Shown piece after piece: positions 35,344 to 45,280 of a stretch of DNA of 64,000 bases. The notes below the pieces were generated by a model. The model saw nothing but the letters and a program-made list of their open reading frames with translations, made no database searches and had not been told where the DNA came from. The stretch is from Tahibacter soli (GTDB lineage: Bacteria; Pseudomonadota; Gammaproteobacteria; Xanthomonadales; Rhodanobacteraceae), in contig NZ_JAOVZO020000018.1 of assembly GCF_025717065.2 (NCBI RefSeq), positions 1 through 64,000 on the forward strand, written 5' to 3'. Each line of letters begins with the position of its first letter. Within the stretch, counting starts at the first letter, position 1. The translations under genes were made by a program, and so were the position numbers.

Positions 35344-37389
35344 TTACTGCTCGAACCCGTCCTCGAAAATCACATCGCTCACCACCGGGCAGTTCGTGTT
35401 GTTGAACACGCAGTCGGCCCACTCCGGATGGTCGATGAACGGGTTGCGGTTGTTCTGGTAGCTGAACACCACGTCGTTGCGCAGGCGCTCGCCCGCGTCC
35501 GGCGGATCGGCCTGGTGCCACGCGAGCAGCACCGACTTCAAGCCCATGTACGCCGTACCGCTCGTCGGCTGCGCGTTGACGCCGACGATCTGCGAGGCGT
35601 TGTCGGTGAGCTCCAGGTTCGGCTCCGGCAGCGTCGTTACCGCGTTCGTGCCGCCCTTGTAGCGCACCGCCATGTACATCACCGCGCGCGCCATGTCGCC
35701 CTTGCGGTGGCCCCACACCTCGAAGTTGTCGCCGTTGAACCAGTTCGACTGGCCCGGTCCGCCGAAGCCGTGGTTGACCGTCGTCGGACGCTCGGTGCAG
35801 CCGGCGCAGTTGTTGTACTTCGAATTGCTGCGGTCGGAGTTGTAGCCGATGTGCGAGATGTACAGCATGTGGCAGTCGGTGTACGGCGCGTTGACGTGCC
35901 CGTTGACGCTGTTGTTCGGGAAGCCGAGCGAATTCGGCCACGTGTGCTCGCGGTTGTAGTTCGTGTTGCCGCCGCCGACCTTCGTATACGACTCGTTCTT
36001 GTACACATCGAGCACCTTGCTCGAATCGGACGGATCCTGGTCGGCCGCCTCGAGCACCGTCCACGTATTCGGCGTCGCGCCGGAGTACGGCACCGAGTTG
36101 TGGTCCTTGATGCGGTTGTGCAGCCACGCCTTGAGCGCGGGGCCGCTCGACGTGTCGACGCCGGCGTAATAGTCGCCGCCGCTGGAACCCGCCGTGTCGA
36201 AGCCGATCACGACGTTCGCCGTCATGTCGTGGATCGTGCCGTCCTGGTCGTGCACGCGGTTGGCGAGAATCGTCAGCGTGCAGTGTTCGAGCGCCGCGAA
36301 ATCGGTGTCGGGGTTGAGCGTGTAGCTCGCGCCGCTGCCGCCCTGCACCGCCGTGTGCGCGCCGCTCGACGCGCACGACAGCGTGTACCAGTTCGCATCG
36401 AGCGTCACCGGTTCGCTGAACTGGATCGACAGGTTGCCCGCGAGCGGGAACGCGCTCGCGCCGTTGGCCGGCGTCGATGTCTGCACCGCCGGCGGCAGGT
36501 CGCCGGCCGTCGAGAACGAGAACGTGTGATCGGCGAGCATCGCGTCGGCCGGCGGATCGAGATCGGTCACCTGCGCGGCCTTCACCGTCACCGTGCAGGT
36601 TTCGCCCGACGCGAAGTCGACCGTCGGATCGAGCGTATAGCTCGTGCCGCTGCCCGAGGTCACGGCGGTGTGCGCGCCGCTGATGCTGCACGCGATGTCG
36701 TACCACGTCGCGCCGAGCGTGACCGGTTCGCTGAACGTGACGGCGATGTTCGCGTTGCTGGCGATGCCGGTCGCGCTGTTGGCCGGGGTCGTCGAAGCGA
36801 CGCTCGGCGGCAGATCGACCGGCGGGCCGAAGCTCTGCCCGGTGTTGCACTGGCCGAACGACGCCGTCGCCGAACCCTGCCACGCGAAATCTTCGTAGTT
36901 GCTGCCCGAACCGGTCAGCTGCAGCGAGGTGCCGGGCGCGGTCGAGTTCGTTTCCGACACGCCGATGTCGACGCTCGTCATGCCGTTGGCCGGGCCGTTC
37001 GTCGCGGCGAACGTGCCTTCGTAGCTCAGGAACTGCTTGACCGTCGTCCCCTGCACGAGCGCGATGCCGTCCGGCGCGCCGTTCTGCAGGCCGAGGGCCG
37101 GCACGTTCACGGTGCCGTGGCCGCTGCACTGGTTCGGAATCGTGCCGGACAGGTTCAGCGTCGAGTAGCTCGCGCCGCCGCTGCCGTTGTACAGCACGAC
37201 GGTCCAACCGGTGAGGTCGGTACCGGCCGGCCCGACGATTTCGATCGCTTCGCCGACGTCGCCGGCAGCGGTGGAATCGTCGTAGTGAATCTCGTTGATG
37301 AAAACGGGCGTAACGGCCTGCGCGACGGACGCGAGACCGGACAGCGCCGCCAACACGGCGCCCCTGAGCGCCAGGTTGCGAATGGACAT
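35344..37389 (-). CDS. Secreted endonuclease I with lamin-tail-like and Big_5 Ig-like domains, IFEDGFEQ tag
   Basis: 681 residues. A signal peptide (LAALSGLASVAQA) is followed by a lamin-tail-like domain (~30-190, FINEIHYDDS), two Ig-like Big_5 domains each starting STPANxA and containing FSEPVTL (~200 and ~305), and an endonuclease I/NucM domain (~420-670) with the catalytic REHTWPNS motif near residue 480. It should degrade extracellular DNA non-specifically. The protein ends DVIFEDGFEQ, like the secreted propeller at 9541-11019. The start ATG 37389 is the first one before the signal peptide; the open frame continues further but lacks protein character. Confidence 0.9.
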   Translation of the reverse strand: MSIRNLALRGAVLAALSGLASVAQAVTPVFINEIHYDDSTAAGDVGEAIEIVGPAGTDLTGWTVVLYNGSGGASYSTLNLSGTIPNQCSGHGTVNVPALGLQNGAPDGIALVQGTTVKQFLSYEGTFAATNGPANGMTSVDIGVSETNSTAPGTSLQLTGSGSNYEDFAWQGSATASFGQCNTGQSFGPPVDLPPSVASTTPANSATGIASNANIAVTFSEPVTLGATWYDIACSISGAHTAVTSGSGTSYTLDPTVDFASGETCTVTVKAAQVTDLDPPADAMLADHTFSFSTAGDLPPAVQTSTPANGASAFPLAGNLSIQFSEPVTLDANWYTLSCASSGAHTAVQGGSGASYTLNPDTDFAALEHCTLTILANRVHDQDGTIHDMTANVVIGFDTAGSSGGDYYAGVDTSSGPALKAWLHNRIKDHNSVPYSGATPNTWTVLEAADQDPSDSSKVLDVYKNESYTKVGGGNTNYNREHTWPNSLGFPNNSVNGHVNAPYTDCHMLYISHIGYNSDRSNSKYNNCAGCTERPTTVNHGFGGPGQSNWFNGDNFEVWGHRKGDMARAVMYMAVRYKGGTNAVTTLPEPNLELTDNASQIVGVNAQPTSGTAYMGLKSVLLAWHQADPPDAGERLRNDVVFSYQNNRNPFIDHPEWADCVFNNTNCPVVSDVIFEDGFEQ

Positions 37390-37741
37390 CGGGTTAAATC
37401 CCCAGCAGAGGTCACGACCCGATGCATCCGGCATCGAATCGACGTTCAGAACCGGACGGTCCGGCTCGGTTGAGCGGGTTCGTAGCGAACCCAGATTTGC
37501 GACGCCGCCAAGCGTCGCGCGCGGCGCGCGTATCCGCAGCGCAACCGGCACTCCGGACACCCATGGCCCGGAGGCCGGCGAATATAGCCGGCCCTTATGA
37601 CAAATGCACGGTGCGGTACGGAAAGACTTTGCCGTATTTCTACGGCGTACAGGCACGCATCCGCCGCCGGTCGGAGGCGCTTGCCGAACGCGGGCCGCGA
37701 CAGGGTGATACAACGCAAGAAGCGGATATCGGAGCAAGGCC
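37390..37741. other. Non-coding divergent region with an inverted repeat at 37573-37593
   Basis: 352 bases between the endonuclease and the Ada/Ogt-like gene. It contains GGCCGGC-N7-GCCGGCC (37573-37593) with AATATA in the loop, which overlaps a possible -10 (TATATT) for the endonuclease on the minus strand. No credible coding frame was seen. Confidence 0.45.
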
Positions 37742-38662
37742 ATGCCACGCAAACTGCGCGCAGACCCCAAACCCCAGCGGAGATCCGCCATGTCCCTGCA
37801 CGACACCGAAACCTCTGCCGCCGACCCGGTTGCGCGCGCGCAGGAACTCATCGCCGCGAGCGAGGATGCGCCGAAGCTCGACGAGCTCGCCCGTGCTGTC
37901 GGCCTGTCGGCCGGCCATCTGCAGCGCCGCTTCCGCGCGCGCTACGGCCTGTCGCCGGCCGAATACGCGACCAGCCGCCGCATCGACCGCTTCAAGCGCG
38001 CGCTGCGCGACGGCGACAGCGTGACCGAGGCGATCTACAACGCCGGCTTCGGTTCGGGCAGCCGCGTCTACGAAAAAAGCGATCCGCTGCTCGGCATGAC
38101 GCCGGCCAGCTACCGCCGCGGCGGCGCCGGCATGGCCGTGCGCTATACGACGCTGGCCACGCCGCTCGGCGAGCTGCTGGTCGCCGCGACCGAACGCGGC
38201 ATCTGCGCGATCCTGATCGGCCGCGACGAAGCCGAACTCAAGCGCGAACTGGCCAAGGAATATCCGGCCGCGCAGATCGAGCGCGTCGACGCCGGGCGCG
38301 ACGAGTGGCTCGCGAAAATCATCGCGAAAGTGCATGCCGACCTCGGATGGAGCGAAGCGAGCGACGCGCCGCTGCCGCCGTTCGATCTGCGCGCGACCGC
38401 GTTCCAGTGGCGCGTTTGGCAGGCGCTGACGCGCATTCCGGCCGGCGAAACGCGCAGCTACTCGGAAATCGCCGAGGCGATCGGCCAGCCGCGCGCGGCG
38501 CGCGCCGTCGCGCGCGCCTGCGCGACGAACCGCCTCGCGATAGTCGTGCCGTGCCATCGCGTCGTGCGCGAAGATGGCTCGCTCGGCGGCTATCGCTGGG
38601 GCATGGCGCGCAAGCGCCGGCTGCTCGCGCGCGAAGCCGAAGTGGCTCCGCGGTCCGCTTGA
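37742..38662 (+). CDS. AraC-type HTH fused to O6-methylguanine-DNA methyltransferase (Ada-like without the N-terminal zinc domain)
   Basis: 306 residues. An AraC-type helix-turn-helix (~40-128, with LDELARAVGLSAGHLQRRF) precedes an Ogt-type methyltransferase whose acceptor Cys lies in IVVPCHRVV, followed by GSLGGYRWG. The phosphotriester-accepting Cys4-zinc domain of full Ada is absent, so methyl-triester sensing is not expected. It repairs O6-alkylguanine and may still bind DNA through the HTH. Both ATG 37742 and ATG 37790 have a GGAG at suitable distance; 37790 would remove a basic 16-residue tail. Confidence 0.9.
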   Translation: MPRKLRADPKPQRRSAMSLHDTETSAADPVARAQELIAASEDAPKLDELARAVGLSAGHLQRRFRARYGLSPAEYATSRRIDRFKRALRDGDSVTEAIYNAGFGSGSRVYEKSDPLLGMTPASYRRGGAGMAVRYTTLATPLGELLVAATERGICAILIGRDEAELKRELAKEYPAAQIERVDAGRDEWLAKIIAKVHADLGWSEASDAPLPPFDLRATAFQWRVWQALTRIPAGETRSYSEIAEAIGQPRAARAVARACATNRLAIVVPCHRVVREDGSLGGYRWGMARKRRLLAREAEVAPRSA

Positions 38663-38742
38663 ACAGTGGCGCTTTGAACGACACGGGCTCGCCCATAGCA
38701 TGATGAGCTTGGGCGAGTTTCGCCCCACGCACGGCCACCGCA

Positions 38743-39648
38743 ATGTCGACCGAAGTCACCGCCGCTGCAACGACGCCGAAAATTTCACCGCGCCTCATGG
38801 TCGTCCTGGCGCTCGGCGCGCTGTACCTCATCTGGGGCTCGACGTATCTTGCGATCCGCTTCGCGCTCGAGAGCTATCCGCCGTTCGTGATGGGCGCGCT
38901 GCGCTTTCTCGCGGCGGGCACCGCGGTCTACGCGTTCCAGCGCTGGCGCGGCGCAACGGCACCGACGCGGCGCCAGTGGCTCAACTGCGCCGTCACCGGC
39001 ACGCTGCTGCTCGGCCTCGGCAACGGCCTCGTGTGCTTCGCCGAGCAGAGCGTGACATCGGGGCTCACCGCGGTCGCGGTCGCGAGCATGCCGGTGTTCG
39101 CCGCGGCGTTCGGCATGATGTTCGGACACTGGCCGCGCCGGCTCGAAACGATCGGCCTCGTCGTCGGCTTCGTCGGCGTGATCGTGCTCAACCTCGGCAG
39201 CGACCTGCGCGGGTCCCCGCTCGGCGCGATTGCGCTCGTCGTCGCGTCGGCCGCGTGGGCGTTCGGTTCGCTCTGGAGCAAGCGCCAGGACATGCCCGCG
39301 CCTGCGATGAACACCGCGGCGCAGATGCTGACCGGCGGCATCGCGCTGACCGTGTTCGCGCTCCTGTCCGGCGAATCGCTGCCGGGCGCGCCGACGCTGA
39401 ACGCGACGCTCGCACTCCTCTATCTCGCGGTGTTCGGGTCGATCGTCGCGTTCAGCGCGTACCTGTTCCTGCTCAAGACGGTGCGGCCGGCGCTCGCGAC
39501 GAGCTATGCGTACGTCAATCCGCCGGTGGCGGTGCTCATTGGCGCGCTGCTCGGCGGCGAAACCGTGCGCGTGCTCGACGTCGTCGCGATGGGCGTGATT
39601 CTTGCGGGCGTCGCGATCATCACGCTGGCGAAGGATCGCAAGAACTAA
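38743..39648 (+). CDS. EamA-family transporter, YedA-like
   Basis: 301 residues with ten hydrophobic segments in two EamA repeats, first repeat with LYLIWGSTYLAIRFALES and second with SYAYVNPPVAVLIGALLGGE. DMT-superfamily exporters move amino acids, metabolites or drugs outward across the inner membrane; YedA-like members have no firmly assigned substrate. Its stop overlaps the convergent methyltransferase stop by a few bases. Confidence 0.9.
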   Translation: MSTEVTAAATTPKISPRLMVVLALGALYLIWGSTYLAIRFALESYPPFVMGALRFLAAGTAVYAFQRWRGATAPTRRQWLNCAVTGTLLLGLGNGLVCFAEQSVTSGLTAVAVASMPVFAAAFGMMFGHWPRRLETIGLVVGFVGVIVLNLGSDLRGSPLGAIALVVASAAWAFGSLWSKRQDMPAPAMNTAAQMLTGGIALTVFALLSGESLPGAPTLNATLALLYLAVFGSIVAFSAYLFLLKTVRPALATSYAYVNPPVAVLIGALLGGETVRVLDVVAMGVILAGVAIITLAKDRKN

Positions 39649-40163
39649 TCAAGAGGTCGTTTCACGAGCGTCGCGTGGAGTTCCTGCACGACGTTGAGGA
39701 AATGTCGCGCGGCGAACGCCTGCTCGGCCTCGGGTTTGCCCTTGAACTTCGGGTCCATCGCGAGCGCGAACGACAGATCGAAGTTCGCACGGATTTCGTA
39801 GTGCCCCATGCCCATGTCGCGGCGCGCCTGCGCATTGAAATAGAGAAACGACTGTTCGGCGACCGGCGGCCACTGGTGCGTGGGATCCTGCACCGCGCCG
39901 ACCGACGACCAGTAAGGCGTGACGATCGTCGCGGTCGCGCCGTTCTTGAGCACGCGATGCAGCTCCTGCATGAACGCGATGCGCTGCGCACCGTCGAGAT
40001 GCTCGAGGAAGTGCGAGCAGAACACCTCGTCGACGCTCGCGTCCTCGAACGGCCACGGCGCGACGCGCAGGTCGTGCACGATGTCGGCATTGCATTCGCT
40101 CGACATGTCGACGCCGAGAAAACCCGCTTTCTTGCGCAGGCCGCAGCCCAGATCCAGTTTCAT
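39645..40163 (-). CDS. Class I SAM-dependent methyltransferase
   Basis: 172 residues. The SAM-binding GxGxG region appears as LDLGCGLRKKAGFLGVD, and SHFLEHLDG matches motif post-I/III of the Methyltransf_11 type. It is short for this family and the second half (QWPPVAEQSFLYFN) is less typical. The substrate is unknown. The ATG at 40163 is chosen; an upstream in-frame extension to 40211 runs into the terminator of the ABC operon. Confidence 0.8.
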   Translation of the reverse strand: MKLDLGCGLRKKAGFLGVDMSSECNADIVHDLRVAPWPFEDASVDEVFCSHFLEHLDGAQRIAFMQELHRVLKNGATATIVTPYWSSVGAVQDPTHQWPPVAEQSFLYFNAQARRDMGMGHYEIRANFDLSFALAMDPKFKGKPEAEQAFAARHFLNVVQELHATLVKRPLD

Positions 40164-40217
40164 CGCCAATCCCGATGTGCCGCTTTGCGTGGAATGCGCA
40201 TTATCGCCCAAACGAAA

Positions 40218-40245
40218 ACGGCGGCGCCCTCTCGGGCGCCGCCGT
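40218..40245 (-). terminator. Intrinsic terminator of the ABC export operon
   Basis: A 12-bp GC stem (ACGGCGGCGCCC) with loop TCTC, followed on the minus strand by TTTTCGTTT, 22 bases after the last permease stop codon. This is the best terminator in the window. Confidence 0.85.
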
Positions 40246-40267
40246 CGCGTTCGGAACGTCTAGCCGA

Positions 40268-41449
40268 TCACGATTCGCGCAGGGCGGTCGTCACCGGCAG
40301 GCGGGCGGCGCGGATCGCCGGCAGCAGGCCGCCGACGAGACCGATCACCACGGCGATGAACAGCCCGTTGCCGACGAGCCTCGGCGTCACCTTGAAGCTG
40401 AACACCACTTGCGTGAAGTTCTGCCCCAGTGTGGACAACGCCACGTTGTTGAACAGGATGTAGACGATGATCGCGCCGATGAGCCCGCCGATCAGCGACA
40501 GGAAGATCGCCTCGACCATCACCGAGATCAGCACCGGCAGCGAGCCGAATCCCAGCGCGCGCAGCGTCGCGATTTCGCGCGAGCGCGTGGCGACTGCCGC
40601 GTACATCGTGTTCAGCGCCGAGAAGATCGCGCCGAGCGCCATGATCACGACGACCACGCCGGCGAGGATGCCGATCATCGTGCGAAACTGCTTGGTCTGA
40701 TCCGAGAAGTACGCCTGCTGCGTCTTGACCTCGATGTTCAGGCGCGGGTCGGTCTTCGCGGCGGCGGCGATCTTGTCGATCGATCCCTCACCGTCGAGCT
40801 CGGCCAGCACCGAGCTGTAGCCCGTGCGGCCGAACGTGGTCTGCGCGATGCCGACGTCGGCCCACAGTTCGCTTTCGTACGCGTCGCCGGACTCGAACAC
40901 GCCGACCACGGTCCATTCCGAACCTCGCATCTTGAGCGTCTTGCCCACCTCGATGCCGTCGAACTGGCGCGACACGCCGCGCCCGACGACGAGCTCGCGC
41001 AGGCCCGGCGTGAACTTGCGGCCTTCCGTGATCTTCAGGTTCGGGCGCAGCTTGAACGAATTGTCGTCGACGCCGCGCATCGTGATGTTCGAGCCGTTGA
41101 CGGTCTCGCCCTTCTTCATGAGTTCGGCGATGACGACCATCTCGGTCGCCGCGAGCGGCTTGCCGTCGGGGCCCGGGCGGATGCCCGGCAACTGCGTGAT
41201 CAGCACGCCCACGTCGTGGCCGAACGCCGAGTTGAGTTCCGAGTCGGACGAGCCGCCGCGCACGATCATCGCGACGTCGTTGCGCCCGGACGCCTTGAGC
41301 GTCGCCGAGAAGCCGTCGGCCATCGCGAGCAGCGCGGTGAACACCGCGACGACGCCGGCAAGGCCGATGACGATGACGAGCGAGGGACCCCAGCGCTCGG
41401 GAATGCTCTTGAGATTCAGGCCGGTGATGGCGGTAATTTGGCTGAGCAT
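40268..41449 (-). CDS. ABC transporter permease, MacB/FtsX type (second permease)
   Basis: 393 residues: one N-terminal transmembrane helix (~23-45), a MacB periplasmic core domain and a C-terminal FtsX domain with three helices, ending GLLPAIRAARLPVTTALRES. AGGAGA precedes the ATG and overlaps the stop of the first permease. The pair of non-identical permeases implies a heterodimeric exporter working with the ATPase and adaptor upstream. The substrate could be a lipid, lipoprotein, peptide or macrolide and is not readable from sequence. Confidence 0.9.
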   Translation of the reverse strand: MLSQITAITGLNLKSIPERWGPSLVIVIGLAGVVAVFTALLAMADGFSATLKASGRNDVAMIVRGGSSDSELNSAFGHDVGVLITQLPGIRPGPDGKPLAATEMVVIAELMKKGETVNGSNITMRGVDDNSFKLRPNLKITEGRKFTPGLRELVVGRGVSRQFDGIEVGKTLKMRGSEWTVVGVFESGDAYESELWADVGIAQTTFGRTGYSSVLAELDGEGSIDKIAAAAKTDPRLNIEVKTQQAYFSDQTKQFRTMIGILAGVVVVIMALGAIFSALNTMYAAVATRSREIATLRALGFGSLPVLISVMVEAIFLSLIGGLIGAIIVYILFNNVALSTLGQNFTQVVFSFKVTPRLVGNGLFIAVVIGLVGGLLPAIRAARLPVTTALRES

Positions 41450-41458
41450 GTTCTTCTC

Positions 41459-42616
41459 CTATCGGCCGGCGAGCGCGTCGACGATCTTCAGGCGCTGCGC
41501 ACGCAGCGCGGGGAACAAACCGACCGCGAGACTCAACACCGCGATGGCGAGGAGGCCCCAGATCCACACCTGCCCGTCGACCGACAGCGGCAACTGCGCG
41601 CCGATGGCCTTCTGGATCGCAAGACCCAGCAACGTTGCGATGCCGAGCCCCATGAGGCCGCCGATCGCGCACATCGCGACGGCTTCGGCCAGCACGAAGC
41701 CGAGCACGCTGCCATCGGAGAACCCGAGCGTCTTCAGCACCGCGAGCTCGGGTACGCGTTCGCGCACGCTCTGCGCCATCGTGTTGCCGACGACCAGCAG
41801 CAGCGTGAAGAACACGGCGAACAGGATCCAGCGCACCATGAGGCCGATGTCGCCGAACTGCTTGGCGAAGCCGATGTTCCAGTCCTTTTCGGTCTGCGTC
41901 TTCGTCTCGTCCGGCGAGTTCTCGAATTTCTTGTCGATCGTGTCGGCCACCTGCTTGGCGAGGCCGGCGTCGGTGAGCTTCAGGAAGTAGATGCCGGCGC
42001 GCCCCGAGCCGAACTGGTTCGCCTCGTCGAAGTACGCGAAATTGATGAACACCTGCGACGAATTGCGCTGCCATTGTTCGTCTTTGCCGTCGACGATGCC
42101 GACGATGTCGAACTGCCAGTCCTTGCTGCCGTTCTTCTGCGGGAAGATGTTCGACTTCATCGGCAGCTTGTCGCCGATCTTGAACTTGTACTTGTCGGCG
42201 AGCACGCGGCCGACGACGGCGCCCGTGCGCGTTTCGGCGAACGCCTTCCACTGCGCGTCCGGCATCACCCACTCGGGATAGATGTCGTGATGGCGCAGCG
42301 GATCGACCGCGAACGCGACGATCTGGTCGTTCTCGCCGAGCACGCCGCCGAACCATTGCATCCAGCCGACGCGCGCGACGCCGGGCACCGCTTCGATCTC
42401 GGGCAGGAGTCGCGACGGCAGCGGCTGCGTGAACGACACGCGCGCCTGCGTGACGAGACGCGTGGCGCCGACGAAATCGGCGCCGGAGTTGAACATCACG
42501 TTGACGGCCTGCAGCAGGCCGAACAACAGAAACGCCATGATCACCGACAACAGCGTCAGGAACGTGCGCGTTTTTTTGCGAAACAGATTGGCGATGACGA
42601 AACCGGTCTTGGTCAT
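41459..42616 (-). CDS. ABC transporter permease, MacB/FtsX type (first permease)
   Basis: 385 residues with the same layout as its partner: helix ~16-40 (TFLTLLSVIMAFLLFGLLQ), a periplasmic MacB core, then FtsX helices with VPELAVLKTLGFSDG in the coupling region, ending LFPALRAQRLKIVDALAGR. It is 47 bases after the ATPase gene and its stop overlaps the ribosome binding site of the second permease. Confidence 0.9.
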   Translation of the reverse strand: MTKTGFVIANLFRKKTRTFLTLLSVIMAFLLFGLLQAVNVMFNSGADFVGATRLVTQARVSFTQPLPSRLLPEIEAVPGVARVGWMQWFGGVLGENDQIVAFAVDPLRHHDIYPEWVMPDAQWKAFAETRTGAVVGRVLADKYKFKIGDKLPMKSNIFPQKNGSKDWQFDIVGIVDGKDEQWQRNSSQVFINFAYFDEANQFGSGRAGIYFLKLTDAGLAKQVADTIDKKFENSPDETKTQTEKDWNIGFAKQFGDIGLMVRWILFAVFFTLLLVVGNTMAQSVRERVPELAVLKTLGFSDGSVLGFVLAEAVAMCAIGGLMGLGIATLLGLAIQKAIGAQLPLSVDGQVWIWGLLAIAVLSLAVGLFPALRAQRLKIVDALAGR

Positions 42617-42663
42617 GTCGAAAGTCCTATGCGCATGAGCGGGGACGAACGGAAAGCTTTCCG

Positions 42664-43350
<687 letters not shown>

Positions 43351-43380
43351 GACTCGTCTCCGAAGCGGAAAGGTTTACGT

Positions 43381-44625
43381 TCAGTTCGTGGCGACGCGAT
43401 CGCCGTTCTTGAGGCCGTCCGGCGGCCCGACGGCCACCTGCTCGCCGACCGCGACGCCCGAGAGGATCTGGCGCGACGCGCCCATCGTCTGGCCGACGCT
43501 GACCTTGCGCGCTTCGGCCTTGCCGTTCCTGACGACGTAGACGACCGAGCCTTCGGCCGCGCTGACGACGGCGGCGCCCGGCACCAGCGCACCCGGCAGC
43601 GGCGCTGGCGGCGCGTTGGTCGCGGCGGCCGGTTTCTTTTCTTCCATGAACGCGACGCGCGCGCCCATGTCCGGCACGATGCGGTCTTCCTTCGTGTCGA
43701 TGCTGATGCGCACCTTGACCGTCGCCTTGCTGCGATCGGCGGTCGGGATGATCGCGATGACCTTGCCGGGAATCTTCCAGTCGGGATACGCGTTCAACGT
43801 GCTCTCGACCGGCTGGCCCGCCTTGACGCGGCCGATGTACGACTCGTTCACGTCGACTTCGATCTCGAGCGAGCCCATGTCGACGATCGTGCCGATGCCG
43901 GTGCGCGTGAAACCGCCGCCGGCCGACATCGGCGACACGATTTCGCCGGGCTGCGCGGCCTTCACCGTGATGACGCCCGAGAACGGCGCGGTGACGACCG
44001 TGTTGTCGAGCTGCACCTGCCCCACTTCGACGCCGCGCTGGCCCACTTGAACCTGCGTCTCCTGCGCCTTGATGCGCGCGCGCAGGCTGGCGACGCGCGT
44101 CTGCGCGTCTTCCGTCGCCTGCTGGCTCGTGAGCTTCTTCGCGACGAGATCGCGCTGCCGCTTGAGGTCGCGATCGGCCTGCTCGAGCTGCACGCGCAGG
44201 TCGGCGAGCTGCGCGCGGGCGGCGTCGAGCTGCGCCTTGGACAGGTCGAGCTGCGCCTGCGCGTCGATCGCTTCCAGGCGCGCGAGCACCTGCCCTTCTT
44301 CGACGCGCTGGCCTTCCTCGATCATCACCTCGGAAACGCGGCCGGTGACCTTCGCCGATACCGTGGCCTGGCGGCGCGCCGTGACGTAGCCGGTCGCATC
44401 GAGCACCGAACCCGTCGCGGACGCGGCGGCCGACGCCGTCGTCACCGGCTGCGCCATCGCGGTGGCGACCGTCCACGTCGGGCCGCGGCCGAAGTACATC
44501 CAGGCGCCGGCACCGAGCGCGAGGGCGACGACGATGCCGATGGCGAGAAACTTTCTGCCGCCGCCCGACGGCGGCGGTTCGTTGCGGTCGATGCGCAGCT
44601 GACTGAGCTTGTCGGAACTGTCCAT
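43381..44625 (-). CDS. Periplasmic adaptor (MacA-type membrane fusion protein)
   Basis: 414 residues: one N-terminal membrane helix (~27-46), a lipoyl/barrel-sandwich region, a long alpha-helical hairpin (~110-200, QLDLSKAQLDAARAQLADL...) and beta-barrel domains. It should link the inner-membrane ABC exporter to a TolC-like outer membrane channel, which is not encoded in this window. It is the first gene of the operon, with AAAGGT upstream of ATG 44625. Confidence 0.9.
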   Translation of the reverse strand: MDSSDKLSQLRIDRNEPPPSGGGRKFLAIGIVVALALGAGAWMYFGRGPTWTVATAMAQPVTTASAAASATGSVLDATGYVTARRQATVSAKVTGRVSEVMIEEGQRVEEGQVLARLEAIDAQAQLDLSKAQLDAARAQLADLRVQLEQADRDLKRQRDLVAKKLTSQQATEDAQTRVASLRARIKAQETQVQVGQRGVEVGQVQLDNTVVTAPFSGVITVKAAQPGEIVSPMSAGGGFTRTGIGTIVDMGSLEIEVDVNESYIGRVKAGQPVESTLNAYPDWKIPGKVIAIIPTADRSKATVKVRISIDTKEDRIVPDMGARVAFMEEKKPAAATNAPPAPLPGALVPGAAVVSAAEGSVVYVVRNGKAEARKVSVGQTMGASRQILSGVAVGEQVAVGPPDGLKNGDRVATN

Positions 44626-44777
44626 GCGTATACCTTTGGCTTTCGGATTCTTGCGGCGCGGCGGCCGGCGCGTGTCGTCGGCCGCCCCCGCGGCCGTGGT
44701 ATCCGTTGCGTCCCGTCGCGCGAAGGCTGGAAAACCGGCGCTCGCGCCGGGGACCGCCGGCGAGTCTGCCATAGACT

Positions 44778-44799
44778 GCCGTACGATCCGCAGTACGGC
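44778..44799. promoter_or_regulatory. Inverted repeat between the ABC operon and the DUF3052 gene
   Basis: GCCGTAC-N8-GTACGGC (44778-44799) lies in the 206-bp divergent gap and could be a dimeric repressor operator. No regulator is encoded nearby, so this is only a candidate. Confidence 0.35.
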
Positions 44800-44831
44800 C
44801 ATGGGTGCCGGTCAGCAGTTGGAGGTGACAG

Positions 44832-45254
44832 GTGTCAGCCCCGCAAAACAACGCCGCCGGCTACTCCGGCAAACCGTTGTGGCAGAAGCTCGGACTGAAG
44901 CCGGGTCTGCGCGTACGGCTCGTCGACGCGCCCGACGACTACGCCGCGCTGACCGGTTTCGATCTCGGCCTCGCGGTCGTGCTCGCGCGCGCCGGCAGCT
45001 TCGATTTCGGCCATGCGTTCGTGCGCAGCGCGCGCGACCTCGACGCGGTGCTGGCCAGGCTCGATCCGCAACTCGACCCGGCCGGACAGCTGTGGATCTC
45101 GTGGCCGAAGAAGGCGTCGAAGGTGCCGACCGACATCACCGAGGACACGGTGCGCGAACTCGCGCTGCCGCGCGGCCTCGTCGACGTGAAAGTGTGCGCG
45201 GTCGACGCGACGTGGAGCGGCCTGAAACTCGTGCGGCGAAAGGCGTTACGCTAG
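44832..45254 (+). CDS. DUF3052 family protein
   Basis: 140 residues starting at a GTG codon with GGAGGTGA upstream. The conserved blocks LWQKLGLKPG, LWISWPKKAS and VDVKVCAVDATWSGLKLV are those of DUF3052. No catalytic residues are known for the family. It is followed 26 bases later by the fumarylacetoacetate-hydrolase-like gene. Confidence 0.85.
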   Translation: MSAPQNNAAGYSGKPLWQKLGLKPGLRVRLVDAPDDYAALTGFDLGLAVVLARAGSFDFGHAFVRSARDLDAVLARLDPQLDPAGQLWISWPKKASKVPTDITEDTVRELALPRGLVDVKVCAVDATWSGLKLVRRKALR

Positions 45255-45280
45255 GCGTCTGTTCCCGCTGCGAGTTCGTC

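Noticed and set aside
32360..37207. 1615-codon minus-strand frame opposite valS and through the endonuclease
   Set aside because: It overlaps two certain genes and has the composition of a shadow frame.
37573..37593. GGCCGGC inverted repeat as an intrinsic terminator
   Set aside because: There is no U-tract and it lies upstream of both divergent genes, so an operator or promoter-associated structure is more likely.
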